Origin: Candidatus Gastranaerophilales bacterium
Lineage (GTDB): Bacteria; Cyanobacteriota; Vampirovibrionia; Gastranaerophilales; Gastranaerophilaceae
NCBI GenBank assembly: GCA_028693235.1
Contig: JAQUVW010000004.1
Span: 124,001-188,000 of the forward strand
Length of the DNA: 64,000 nt
Reading direction: 5' to 3'
Position numbers and translations under genes: made by a program. The notes under the pieces were generated by a model. The model did no database searches. It saw only the letters and a program-made list of their open reading frames with translations, and had not been told where the DNA came from. Below, in pieces: positions 25,323 to 33,423 of the stretch. How positions within the stretch are numbered: the stretch's first letter is position 1; each line of letters begins with the position of its first letter.

Positions 25323-27098
25323 ATGATGTTAAAAGATTATTTTTCAAAAAAAGTTGAAAACGCTATAAATCTAGCACTAAAAGATAACAAACTCGGTCAA
25401 ATGGAGGCAAATAACAACTATAGTTTGCCGATTGAAACACCTAAAAATACACAATTCGGGGATTTCGCTGTTAATGTATCATCACTTGCTCGCTTTGCAA
25501 AAATGGCTCCCCCTCAAATAGCTGCCGTTATTGCCGATTATATTGAAAAAGAAAATTTTGACATAAATATCGTTTCAGGATTTATTAATTTCAAACTTGG
25601 AAATACAATTCTCGACAATATTTTAAAAGAAGTTTTAACACAAAAAAAAGACTTCGCTAAAAACAATCTCGGCAAAAACGAAAAAGTTATGATTGAATAT
25701 GTCAGTGCAAATCCTACAGGTCCCTTCCACATTGGACACGGAAGATGGGCTGCGATGGGAAGTGCTTTAGCAAATATAATGAAATATTCAGGCTACGACG
25801 TCTATCAAGAATTTTATATTAATGATGCAGGAAGCCAAATTCAAAAACTCGGCAAATCGCTCCACATAAGAATATTACAAGAACTCGGCGTAAAAACAGA
25901 CTTCCCTCAAGATGAAGAAGAAGCTAAAAACTTCTATACAGGGGATTATTTGATTCCGCTTGCTAAAGAATTTGTGTCCGAAAATAAAGATTTTGCAGAC
26001 GAATTAAAATCAGAAAATGAATTGTCTGCTGAAAATCTTGCGAAAATTTCAAAATACGCAAGACTAAAAATGCTATCACTCCAAAAAAAGCTCCTAGAAG
26101 GCTTTAACACCCACTTTGACAACTTTTTCAGTGAGATTACACTCCACGAGTCAGGACAAGTTCAAGCCTGCATAGACAAGCTTCAAGGGCTCGATATGCT
26201 ATACGAAAAAGAAGGTGCTGTTTGGTTTAAGTCAACTAAATACGGCGACGACCAAGATAGAGTAATTAAAAAAACTGATGGTGCTTATACTTATTTAACA
26301 GCCGATATCGCCTACCACTACAATAAATTACAAAGAGGCTTCCAAAAACTTATTAATATTTGGGGAGCAGACCACCACGGCTACGTCCCCAGAATGCGTG
26401 CCTCAATTGAATCTTTGGGCTACAACCCAAATTCACTCGAGGTATTATTAGGACAACTCGTAAATCTTGTAATAAAAGGCGAACAAGTCAGAATGGGCAA
26501 AAGAACAAAAATGATTACCCTCGATGACCTTATCCACGACGTCGGCGTCGACGGCACAAGATTTTGGATGATTATGAGAAGCATCGACACCACTCTCGAT
26601 TTTGACGTTGAACTCGCTAAATCAAAAAGTGATGACAACCCTGTTTTCTACGTACAATACGCTCACGCAAGAGCTTGCTCTATCGTACGTAACGCCGTAA
26701 ACGAAAAAATTGATACCGAATCAGGCGAAAAAATAAATCCCGTAATTCTAAAATCTGAACTTGATGAAAAATTAAATAACATCAAAGAATCTGACCTATC
26801 CGTAATCTGGGCTGAACAAGATGAAAAATCCGTCGAAAGTACTAAAAAATTAATCCTTAAACTTGAAGAATACAGGCATGTCGTGGCTTCTGCAGCTCAA
26901 CACAGAACTCCTTATCTATTAACAAAATACTTGCAAGAATTGGCTGCTAACTTCCACCAATTCTATACACTTACAAAAGTACTTGTCGTCGAAAACAAAG
27001 ATTTGATGATTGCAAGATTAGGAATTGTAAACGCTGTTTCAATCGTTTTAGAATCAGCTTTAGACCTTATAGGAGTAAGTGCTCCTCAAAGAATGTAA
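25323..27098 (+). CDS. argS: Arginyl-tRNA synthetase
   Basis: About 591 residues; ATG ATG at 25323/25326 after AAAGG. Class I synthetase: N-terminal Add-1 domain ('KNTQFGDFAVNVSSLARF'), HIGH motif as 'NPTGPFHIGHGRWAAMGSALA', 'DAGSQIQKLGKSL', 'WGADHHGYVPRM', then the Lys/Met region 'VRMGKRTKMITLDDLI', and the ArgS anticodon-binding C-terminus ending 'LIGVSAPQRM', typical of the family. A longer in-frame extension from 25101 overlaps the prepilin antisense and is not credible. Confidence 0.97.
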   Translation: MMLKDYFSKKVENAINLALKDNKLGQMEANNNYSLPIETPKNTQFGDFAVNVSSLARFAKMAPPQIAAVIADYIEKENFDINIVSGFINFKLGNTILDNILKEVLTQKKDFAKNNLGKNEKVMIEYVSANPTGPFHIGHGRWAAMGSALANIMKYSGYDVYQEFYINDAGSQIQKLGKSLHIRILQELGVKTDFPQDEEEAKNFYTGDYLIPLAKEFVSENKDFADELKSENELSAENLAKISKYARLKMLSLQKKLLEGFNTHFDNFFSEITLHESGQVQACIDKLQGLDMLYEKEGAVWFKSTKYGDDQDRVIKKTDGAYTYLTADIAYHYNKLQRGFQKLINIWGADHHGYVPRMRASIESLGYNPNSLEVLLGQLVNLVIKGEQVRMGKRTKMITLDDLIHDVGVDGTRFWMIMRSIDTTLDFDVELAKSKSDDNPVFYVQYAHARACSIVRNAVNEKIDTESGEKINPVILKSELDEKLNNIKESDLSVIWAEQDEKSVESTKKLILKLEEYRHVVASAAQHRTPYLLTKYLQELAANFHQFYTLTKVLVVENKDLMIARLGIVNAVSIVLESALDLIGVSAPQRM

Positions 27099-27196
27099 TC
27101 CTTCTTGTTATCCACTTCGGCAATTTTAATCGGGAATATAAATTGAATAATTATATTTGATGTATAATAAATAAAAATTCAATTGGGGAATCTTAA

Positions 27197-28057
27197 ATGA
27201 CTATAAAAGATTGGTTTGAAAAAAGAAAAGAACTTCAAATAGCTCACAGACCGCATGATGCTCACATCGACGACAGCGTCGGTCGCCTATGGGTAAAATG
27301 CTACAACTGCAACGCTCAACTAATGAGAAAAGAAGTTGAAGAAAATATGATGGTTTGCCCTCAATGTGGCTACCACTTCAGAATAAACGCCAGAACAAGA
27401 ATTAACCAGCTGTTTGATGAAAATACATTTGAAGAACTTTTTACAAATATACAGCCAACCGACCCTTTGGATTTTGTCGATACTGAGTCATACAAAAACA
27501 GACAAAAAAAAGCAAAACAAAAAACCAACCTCGACGAAGCTGTAATTTGCGGAGTAGGAAAAATAGACGGAGAAGACATCTCCTGTGCGGTCATGGATTT
27601 TGAATATATGGGCGGTTCTATGGGTAGCGTAGTCGGCGAAAAAGTCACACTCGCTATGGAAGAAGCCTTAAAAAGAAAAATTCCGATGATTGCTGTTACC
27701 GCTTCAGGCGGTGCCAGAATGCAAGAAAGTGCATTAAGCCTTATGCAAATGGCTAAGACCAGTTGTGCAGTGGCAAAACTGAACGAAGCCGGTATACTAT
27801 ATATCACAGTTCTTACAGAACCTACTTTTGGTGGTGTGACAGCAAGTTTCGGCACAATCGGTGACATTATTGTTGCTGAACAAGGTGCAAGAATCGGCTT
27901 TGCAGGAAGACGAGTTATTGAACAAACTATTCGCCAAAAATTGCCTGCGGATTTTCAAACAGCCGAATACCTTATGAAATACGGTCAAATCGACGTAATC
28001 TCTAATCGTCACGACCTTAAAAATACACTATCTAAGCTCGTTAAGCTTCACAAATAG
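27197..28057 (+). CDS. accD: Acetyl-CoA carboxylase carboxyltransferase subunit beta
   Basis: 286 residues. N-terminal four-cysteine zinc ribbon 'VKCYNCNAQLMRKEVEENMMVCPQCGYHF', then the crotonase-like carboxyltransferase core with 'MDFEYMGGSMGSVVGEKVT', 'PMIAVTASGGARMQESALSLMQM' and 'EPTFGGVTASFGTIGDI'. With AccA it transfers carboxyl from biotin to acetyl-CoA, starting fatty acid synthesis. The accA gene follows after 15 bases. First gene of an accD-accA-prmA-kdsB transcript. Confidence 0.97.
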   Translation: MTIKDWFEKRKELQIAHRPHDAHIDDSVGRLWVKCYNCNAQLMRKEVEENMMVCPQCGYHFRINARTRINQLFDENTFEELFTNIQPTDPLDFVDTESYKNRQKKAKQKTNLDEAVICGVGKIDGEDISCAVMDFEYMGGSMGSVVGEKVTLAMEEALKRKIPMIAVTASGGARMQESALSLMQMAKTSCAVAKLNEAGILYITVLTEPTFGGVTASFGTIGDIIVAEQGARIGFAGRRVIEQTIRQKLPADFQTAEYLMKYGQIDVISNRHDLKNTLSKLVKLHK

Positions 28058-28072
28058 GAGTTCTGTGGAATT

Positions 28073-29023
28073 ATGACTATTTTAGAATTTGAAAAACCGT
28101 TATACGATATACAATCAAAAATCGATGAGCTCAAAGAATTGAGCCAAACGTCAGGAATGGATATGACTAAAGAAATTGAAATCTTTGAACATCAAGCCCA
28201 AGAATATAGAGAACAACTTTATTCTAACTTGAAACCGTCACAAAAACTTTTGATATCAAGACATTCCAATCGTCCGAATTTCTTTGATTATGTAAAACAA
28301 ATGACCAACGATTTCATCGAACTTCACGGCGACAGAGAAGGAACTGACGACAAAGCTATCGTCGGCGGTTTGGCTAACATTGGCGGAAAAAATGTTGTCC
28401 TAATCGGCACATTAAAAGGTAAAACTACTAAAGAAAACCTCGAGTGCAACTTCGGAATGCCTCAACCTCAAGGTTACAGAAAAGCTTTAAGACTATTTGA
28501 ACATGCCAATAAATTCAACTTGCCTATCGTAACGTTGATAGACACCCCCGGGGCTTACCCCGGCATAAAAGCTGAAGAAACAGGTCAAGGCATTGCAATT
28601 GCAACAAACCTTAAAGAGATGGCAAAATTAAATGTACCGATTATTGCTGTTATTACAGGTGAAGGCTGCTCCGGCGGTGCTTTAGGGCTTGCCGTCGCTA
28701 ACAAAGTCTTAATGCTTGAATATGCTTATTATACAGTTATTTCACCTGAGGGGTGTGCTTCAATCCTTTGGAGAGATGCTTCTAAAGCTCCTGACGCTGC
28801 TAATGCACTTAAAATAACAGGTCAAGATTTATTAAAATTCGATATCATCGATGGAATTGTTAAAGAACCTTTAGGCGGTGCTCACTATGACCATGAGCTT
28901 ATGGCTAACAACCTCAAAGAAGCTATTCTAAACTCAATCAACGAACTTTCGGAAATGGATGCTCAACAGCTAAAAGACGATAGATATAATAAATTTAGAA
29001 GAATGGGCGTTTTTAATCAATAA
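28073..29023 (+). CDS. accA: Acetyl-CoA carboxylase carboxyltransferase subunit alpha
   Basis: 316 residues with the N-terminal coiled-coil ('LYDIQSKIDELKELS'), 'FIELHGDREGTDDKAIVGGLANI', 'FNLPIVTLIDTPGAYPGIKAEETGQGIAIATNL' and 'ITGEGCSGGALGLAVANKVLMLEYAYYTVISPEGCASILW', all diagnostic. Partner of AccD. Its stop overlaps the prmA start by one base (TAATG). Confidence 0.97.
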   Translation: MTILEFEKPLYDIQSKIDELKELSQTSGMDMTKEIEIFEHQAQEYREQLYSNLKPSQKLLISRHSNRPNFFDYVKQMTNDFIELHGDREGTDDKAIVGGLANIGGKNVVLIGTLKGKTTKENLECNFGMPQPQGYRKALRLFEHANKFNLPIVTLIDTPGAYPGIKAEETGQGIAIATNLKEMAKLNVPIIAVITGEGCSGGALGLAVANKVLMLEYAYYTVISPEGCASILWRDASKAPDAANALKITGQDLLKFDIIDGIVKEPLGGAHYDHELMANNLKEAILNSINELSEMDAQQLKDDRYNKFRRMGVFNQ

Positions 29024-29940
29024 TGAGTAAAATATATTGGGAAGTCGCCATCAATATTAATCCTATCTGTTCGGATATTGTATGCGACATTATACAATCG
29101 AATTTTGAGTGCGAAGGTATTGTTACAGCAACAGAAGATTATAAAGATTTAGAGCTTGTAAAAGCAACCTATGACATAATCAAAGCCTATATTGTTGCTG
29201 ACACATTAGACTTAGACGAGCTAAAATCGTTTTTCGCATTGAAAAAGCACGAAATTGAAGAATTAAAAATTTTTAATGAAGACCTCGGCTCTTGGAATAT
29301 TGTTTTAACAAAACAAGAAATAGTCGATTGGTCAAAAAAATGGAAAGAACATTGGCACCCATCTAAAATTTCCAATAATATTGTAATTTGCCCTACTTGG
29401 GAAAAATATGATGCAAAAGCAGGTGAAGCCGTTGTCAAATTAGACCCTGGGAATGCTTTCGGGACAGGAACTCACCCAACGACCCAACATTGCGTTATTG
29501 CAGCTGAAAAATATATGCCTAAAAATGCAAACATCGCCGACATCGGATGCGGCTCCGGCATTCTTTCAATCTGTGCAATTAAAAACGGTGCAAAATCAGC
29601 CGTAGCAATAGATAATGATAAAACTGTTATCCCTACGGCTATTGAAAACGCTCAAAAAAACGGAATTGAAGACAAAATTAAATTTAAAACTGCAACTATC
29701 GACAAAATTCAAAATATAGAATTCGATTTCGTCATGGCTAATATTTTGCACAACGTTTTAGCAGAAATCATGCCTGACCTCAAAAGGATTACAAAAAAAG
29801 GAGCGAAAATCTCTCTTAGCGGTATTCTTGAAGGAAAAGAGCCTGTTGTATTGGAAGCTGTAAAACAAGCAAATTTAAAAATAATTGAAACGTCAAAAAT
29901 AAAAGAATGGATAGGAATCGTCGTCGAAAGAGAGGATTAA
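29023..29940 (+). CDS. prmA: Ribosomal protein L11 methyltransferase PrmA
   Basis: 305 residues. N-terminal substrate domain, then the SAM fold: 'VKLDPGNAFGTGTHPTTQHC' (PrmA signature), 'ANIADIGCGSGILSICAIKNGA' (motif I), 'DFVMANILHNVLAEIMPDL' (NILxxxL, PrmA-type N-methylation motif). Methylates ribosomal protein L11, whose gene rplK is also in the window (48568). Overlaps accA by one base; kdsB follows after two bases. Confidence 0.94.
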   Translation: MSKIYWEVAININPICSDIVCDIIQSNFECEGIVTATEDYKDLELVKATYDIIKAYIVADTLDLDELKSFFALKKHEIEELKIFNEDLGSWNIVLTKQEIVDWSKKWKEHWHPSKISNNIVICPTWEKYDAKAGEAVVKLDPGNAFGTGTHPTTQHCVIAAEKYMPKNANIADIGCGSGILSICAIKNGAKSAVAIDNDKTVIPTAIENAQKNGIEDKIKFKTATIDKIQNIEFDFVMANILHNVLAEIMPDLKRITKKGAKISLSGILEGKEPVVLEAVKQANLKIIETSKIKEWIGIVVERED

Positions 29941-29942
29941 TC

Positions 29943-30674
29943 ATGTCAAAGACAGCTATTATAATACCTGCAAGATACAGTTCAACAAGACTCAACGCAA
30001 AGCCGTTAATTGAGGTTGAAGGCAAGCCGATTATCCAATGGGTTTGGGAACGGGCTAAGCAAGTAAAATCAGCGGATATGGTCATAATAGCAACAGACAG
30101 CCAAGAAATTTTTGACAAAGCTCAATCTTTTGGTGCTGATGTAGAAATGACCTCAGACAAGCACAAATCAGGCAGTGACCGAATAAAAGAAGTCGCAGAA
30201 CGCCACAAAGAAATTGACTACATAATTAATCTTCAAGGCGATGAACCAATGATTAACCCTGAATGCGTCGAAGAAGTAATCAAACAAATTAAAGAAACTA
30301 AAAATGCCGATATCGCAACTCTTTTATCTAAATCAAGCAAAGATGATGACCTCGCTGACCCAAATGTCGTCAAATGCGTAATTGACGTGAATGGTTTCGC
30401 TATGTATTTTTCACGTTCAAAAATGCCATTCGAAAGAAAAGAGCACCAAGGAGATTTTTACAAGCATATCGGAATTTACGCATACAAAAGAGAATCCTTG
30501 TTCAAGATGGGCACATTAGCTCAACCCGAAATCGAAAAAACCGAAAGCCTTGAACAATTAAGAGCCCTCTACTACGGTATGAAAATTAAAACCGCAATTG
30601 TTGAATATGACTCAATCGGAATCGACACGATAGATGACCTCAACGCATTCAAAGAAGCTGTAAGCAAAAAATAA
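29943..30674 (+). CDS. kdsB: CMP-KDO synthetase KdsB
   Basis: 243 residues from the ATG at 29943, GAGAGG site inside the end of prmA. Nucleotidyltransferase signature 'AIIIPARYSSTRLNAKPLIEVEGKPIIQWVWERA', 'DVEMTSDKHKSGSDRIKEV', 'YIINLQGDEPMI' and the end 'EKTESLEQLRALYYGMKIK...GIDTIDDL'. Activates KDO with CTP before transfer to lipid A. Last gene of the accD operon, so lipid and LPS precursor synthesis share a transcript here. Confidence 0.95.
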   Translation: MSKTAIIIPARYSSTRLNAKPLIEVEGKPIIQWVWERAKQVKSADMVIIATDSQEIFDKAQSFGADVEMTSDKHKSGSDRIKEVAERHKEIDYIINLQGDEPMINPECVEEVIKQIKETKNADIATLLSKSSKDDDLADPNVVKCVIDVNGFAMYFSRSKMPFERKEHQGDFYKHIGIYAYKRESLFKMGTLAQPEIEKTESLEQLRALYYGMKIKTAIVEYDSIGIDTIDDLNAFKEAVSKK

Positions 30675-30719
30675 ACAGCTGCCAACGCAATATCAAGCTT
30701 TAAGCCCAGATAAAAATTT

Positions 30720-30938
30720 TCAATAGCGAAGTAATTCATCAACAGAAACTTCAAGTGCTTTAGCCAGTTTTATAATAGTAAAAAGTTTCGCCTCAACAAT
30801 GCCTTTTTCAATTCGGCTTATCGTTGAAGGTTCAAGCCCGTTTCTGTAACACAATGCGGAAAGCGTAAGTTTTTTCGCTTTTCTCAATTGTTTTATATGT
30901 TCTCCGATAGATTTTAATTCATCGTTATTTTGTTGCAT
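30720..30938 (-). CDS. XRE-family HTH regulator, divergent from prepilin (locus B)
   Basis: 73 residues from the ATG at 30938. Single Cro/C1 helix-turn-helix: 'IGEHIKQLRKAKKLTLSALCYRNGLEPSTISRIEKGIVEAKLFTIIKLAKALEVSVDELLRY'. A longer frame from a TTG at 30986 would add residues encoded by the operator region and is unlikely. No Shine-Dalgarno precedes the ATG, and the start codon lies inside a palindrome, exactly as at locus A (5476). Divergent from the prepilin at 31017. Inferred role: autorepressor that also controls the pilin. Confidence 0.82.
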   Translation of the reverse strand: MQQNNDELKSIGEHIKQLRKAKKLTLSALCYRNGLEPSTISRIEKGIVEAKLFTIIKLAKALEVSVDELLRY

Positions 30939-30946
30939 ACATGCAA
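30933..30946. promoter_or_regulatory. Palindromic operator 1 of locus B, overlapping XRE start
   Basis: TTGCAT-AC-ATGCAA, a perfect 6-base inverted repeat. It contains the start codon of the XRE gene (minus strand, 30936-30938). Its partner lies 40 bases away centre to centre. Confidence 0.7.
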
Positions 30947-30972
30947 TTTTAATGTTATTATATTGGAAAATA

Positions 30973-30986
30973 TTGCACGCATGCAA
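30973..30986. promoter_or_regulatory. Palindromic operator 2 of locus B
   Basis: TTGCA-CGCA-TGCAA, with a perfect 5-base inverted repeat, sharing TTGCA/TGCAA arms with the first site. It lies 31 bases upstream of the prepilin ATG at 31017, where bound protein would be expected to interfere with transcription of the pilin. Confidence 0.65.
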
Positions 30987-31016
30987 AATTCAGAAGTAAA
31001 AGGAAACAAAAAGTCT

Positions 31017-31622
31017 ATGAAAAAAGCGTTCACCTTGGCGGAAGTATTGATAACATTAGTAATAATCGGAATCATTGCTGCGATGACTATTCCGGCACTT
31101 TTGAATAACACAAATAAAGAAGAATATAGAACCGGTTTGAAAAAAGCAGTCTCCATGCTTCAACAGGCGGCTAACCTTGAATATGCTGAAACAGGTAATA
31201 ATGCATACTCTTTTGCGAATTCGAAAGATTGGTATGACAACTTCTTCAGCAAAAGATTCAATATCGTGAGCTCTATGCCCTCGTCTATCAGCAAAGCTGT
31301 CCACTCGGGAGATGGGTGGACTGGAGAAATAGCATTCTATACAGCTGACGGTATGGCTTTTTCTATACACGGATACACCCAGTCTTGTAGCGTATTTATT
31401 GATGTAAATGGGGACAAAAAGCCTAACGAATTTACTCTGTCAAAAGACAACCTGAAAGACGGCTATATTATTTCTATAGAAAACTATAATGATGCTACAG
31501 ACACACATACCTACGGGGCCATGAATATACTTCCTTTTGGACCTTCCGCTTGTATTATCGGTGGAGATAATGCTTATAGTTGCGAAGATTTCAGCGACGA
31601 TGACGGTGACGACTATCGATAG
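31017..31622 (+). CDS. Type IV prepilin / pseudopilin-like protein, XRE-linked (copy 3)
   Basis: 201 residues from the ATG at 31017, AAAAGGAAA site upstream. MKKAFTLAEVLITLVIIG signal, then a head homologous to the 4814 copy: 'WYDNFFSKRFNIVSS', 'IAFYTADGMAFSI', 'IDVNGDKKPNEFT', 'LKDGYIIS'. Two C-terminal cysteines within an acidic tail (EDFSDDDGDDYR). The final codons and stop fall within an 80-base direct repeat whose second copy ends in the next gene (31901-31980). Shares the divergent XRE arrangement with locus A. Confidence 0.85.
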   Translation: MKKAFTLAEVLITLVIIGIIAAMTIPALLNNTNKEEYRTGLKKAVSMLQQAANLEYAETGNNAYSFANSKDWYDNFFSKRFNIVSSMPSSISKAVHSGDGWTGEIAFYTADGMAFSIHGYTQSCSVFIDVNGDKKPNEFTLSKDNLKDGYIISIENYNDATDTHTYGAMNILPFGPSACIIGGDNAYSCEDFSDDDGDDYR

Positions 31623-31690
31623 TAGACTTTGCGATGCTGAAACTGCGTAGCAATTTTATTTAAAAAACAATTTTTAGCCCTCAGTGATTT
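31611..31690. repeat. 80-base direct repeat, copy 1
   Basis: 77 of 80 bases match 31901-31980. It begins with the 12-base palindrome ACTATCGATAGT (31612-31623), which contains the stop codon of the prepilin, and ends with a variant of the 3' end of the downstream phosphohexomutase gene. Confidence 0.9.
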
Positions 31691-31733
31691 ACCATAAATC
31701 CTTTTCAGGTTTAGGCTCATTGGCATTATCCGC

Positions 31734-31898
31734 GTTTAAAGTATTTTGTATTGAAAATCTCCGACGGAGTATCGTGAGATTGCTTGTTGAAACTGCAGAA
31801 AAAGCGAATTTGTTTGAACGAAGTGAGTTATTCGCTTTGAGTTGAAACTAGCAATATAGAGGCACGGGAGCCGATTTGAGATACAAAATGCTTTAAAC
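31734..31898. repeat. Long imperfect inverted repeat (MITE-like hairpin)
   Basis: About 165 bases. The ends GTTTAAAGTATTTTGTAT and ATACAAAATGCTTTAAAC pair with one mismatch, and the centre has AAAGCGAAT (31801-31809) and ATTCGCTTT (31830-31838). Partial pairing continues between them (TTGCTTGTTGAAACT against AGTTGAAACTAGCAA). It lies between the two 80-base direct repeats. No reading frame. It could be a non-autonomous mobile element or a structured RNA. The whole 31623-31963 interval lacks a gene. Confidence 0.65.
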
Positions 31899-31900
31899 AT

Positions 31901-31980
31901 GACTATCGATAGTAGACTTTGCGATGCTGAAACTGCGTAGCAATTTTATTTAAAAAGCAATTTTTAGTCCTCAGCGATTT
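31901..31980. repeat. 80-base direct repeat, copy 2
   Basis: Second copy, 290 bases after the first, differing at three positions. It includes ACTATCGATAGT at 31902-31913, and its last 17 bases are the 3' end of the phosphohexomutase gene (minus strand). Confidence 0.9.
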
Positions 31981-33361
31981 GAGCTACTGACTTTTTCAAC
32001 GCTTCGATTTTATCTTGGCTATCGGATTCAAAATATATTCTCAAAAGCGGTTCTGTACCGCTTTTTCTAATCAATATCCAGCTTAAATTGTCGCTTAAAT
32101 ACAATTTCAAACCGTCCATTGTATTTTTGCCGATTACATCAAGTGGCAAAATCGTTTTCACATCTCTAAATTTATTGATAATAACATCTTGTTCTGACTG
32201 ATTTTCAAGCTTCATATCAATCCGTGTATTTATAAAATCAATGCTGTTTAAAACATTTTTATGCAAGTCTTGTTGAAGTTCAGCGAGTGTCTTCCCGTAA
32301 TAAGCCATCGCCTCTAAAATCAAGAAATTAGCGATTATTCCATCTTTTTCTGGGATATGTCCTTTTATGCTCAAGCCGCCTGATTCTTCTCCGCCGATTA
32401 TAACGTCATTATCACGCATAGCTTTTCCAACCCATTTAAACCCGACGGGGGTTTCAATGGTTTCGATATTTAATTTTTTTGCGACAATGTCATTCATAAC
32501 ACTCGCCCCAACAGTTTTGACAAGTTTTCCTGTAAAATGTTTGTTTTCTACCAAATGTTTCAACAAAATAACTATTATTTCATTTGCAGTAACAAACACT
32601 CCGTTTTCATCAAACACGCCAAATCTATCACCATCGCCGTCATTGCTGAGTCCAACAAGATTAGTATTTTTACATTTTTCTTTTAATTCAAGCAAATATT
32701 TTTCTTTCGGGTCAGGCATTTTTCCGCCAAAATTCGGGTCGTGGTTTAAATTTTCAGCTTCGAACGGGATATCATATTCTTTCAATAATTTTGTAAACAA
32801 GTAGCTATCTGCCCCATAGAGCCCGTCATAATTAAGTTTTAGACCTGATGATTTAATTTTTTCAAAATTTATCAATGTTTTTATATGCTCTGAATACACG
32901 TCTTCAAACGATTTGAACACATATTTTTTTGGACTAAAGTTATATTTTGTCAAATCTGCGTCAATATTTTCAACTATTTTTTTTGTAATTTCTTCTGTTG
33001 CAGGACCTGCGTAATCCGGAATAAATTTCATTCCAAGATATTCCGGAGGGTTATGAGAGGCTGTAAACATAATTCCACTGGCGTTATAATGTTTTGCAGC
33101 GTAAGCAATTACAGGTGTCGGAACTATTTTATCCGAAAGCCAAACATTAAATCCGAAACCAGATAAAATTTCGGCGGTATATTTTGCAAACGTATCCGCC
33201 ATATTTCTTGGGTCATAGCCGATGATAAAGAGCTTATCAACGCCAAAAGTATCAATTTGATACTTCGCAATCGCAAGAGCTGTCTTTCTTACATTTTCCT
33301 CGGTAAAATCTTTACCAACTATAGCTCGCCAACCATCTGTTCCAAATTTTATATTTGTCAT
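31964..33361 (-). CDS. Phosphoglucomutase/phosphomannomutase family enzyme
   Basis: 465 residues, alpha-D-phosphohexomutase family. N-terminal 'FGTDGWRAIVGKDFT', catalytic phosphoserine loop 'GIMFTASHNPPEYLGMKF', metal loop 'LSNDGDGDRFGVFDENG', sugar loop 'VIIGGEESGGLSIKGHIPEKDG' and phosphate loop 'WILIRKSGTEPLLRIYFE'. GEESGG with this overall form suggests glucose-1-phosphate/glucose-6-phosphate (or mannose) interconversion feeding glycogen or surface sugars; GlmM is less likely. The gene's 3' end is part of the direct repeat. Its promoter must lie in the 62-base gap to pheA. Confidence 0.93.
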   Translation of the reverse strand: MTNIKFGTDGWRAIVGKDFTEENVRKTALAIAKYQIDTFGVDKLFIIGYDPRNMADTFAKYTAEILSGFGFNVWLSDKIVPTPVIAYAAKHYNASGIMFTASHNPPEYLGMKFIPDYAGPATEEITKKIVENIDADLTKYNFSPKKYVFKSFEDVYSEHIKTLINFEKIKSSGLKLNYDGLYGADSYLFTKLLKEYDIPFEAENLNHDPNFGGKMPDPKEKYLLELKEKCKNTNLVGLSNDGDGDRFGVFDENGVFVTANEIIVILLKHLVENKHFTGKLVKTVGASVMNDIVAKKLNIETIETPVGFKWVGKAMRDNDVIIGGEESGGLSIKGHIPEKDGIIANFLILEAMAYYGKTLAELQQDLHKNVLNSIDFINTRIDMKLENQSEQDVIINKFRDVKTILPLDVIGKNTMDGLKLYLSDNLSWILIRKSGTEPLLRIYFESDSQDKIEALKKSVAQIAED

Positions 33362-33423
33362 AAAAAAACCTTTTTTGTATTATACTCATAATTGATTTTA
33401 TTAAATAAATGAAGTATTAGCAA

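Noticed and set aside
31734-31898. Complete insertion sequence
   Set aside because: No transposase frame and only 165 bases long; at most a non-autonomous element or structured RNA.
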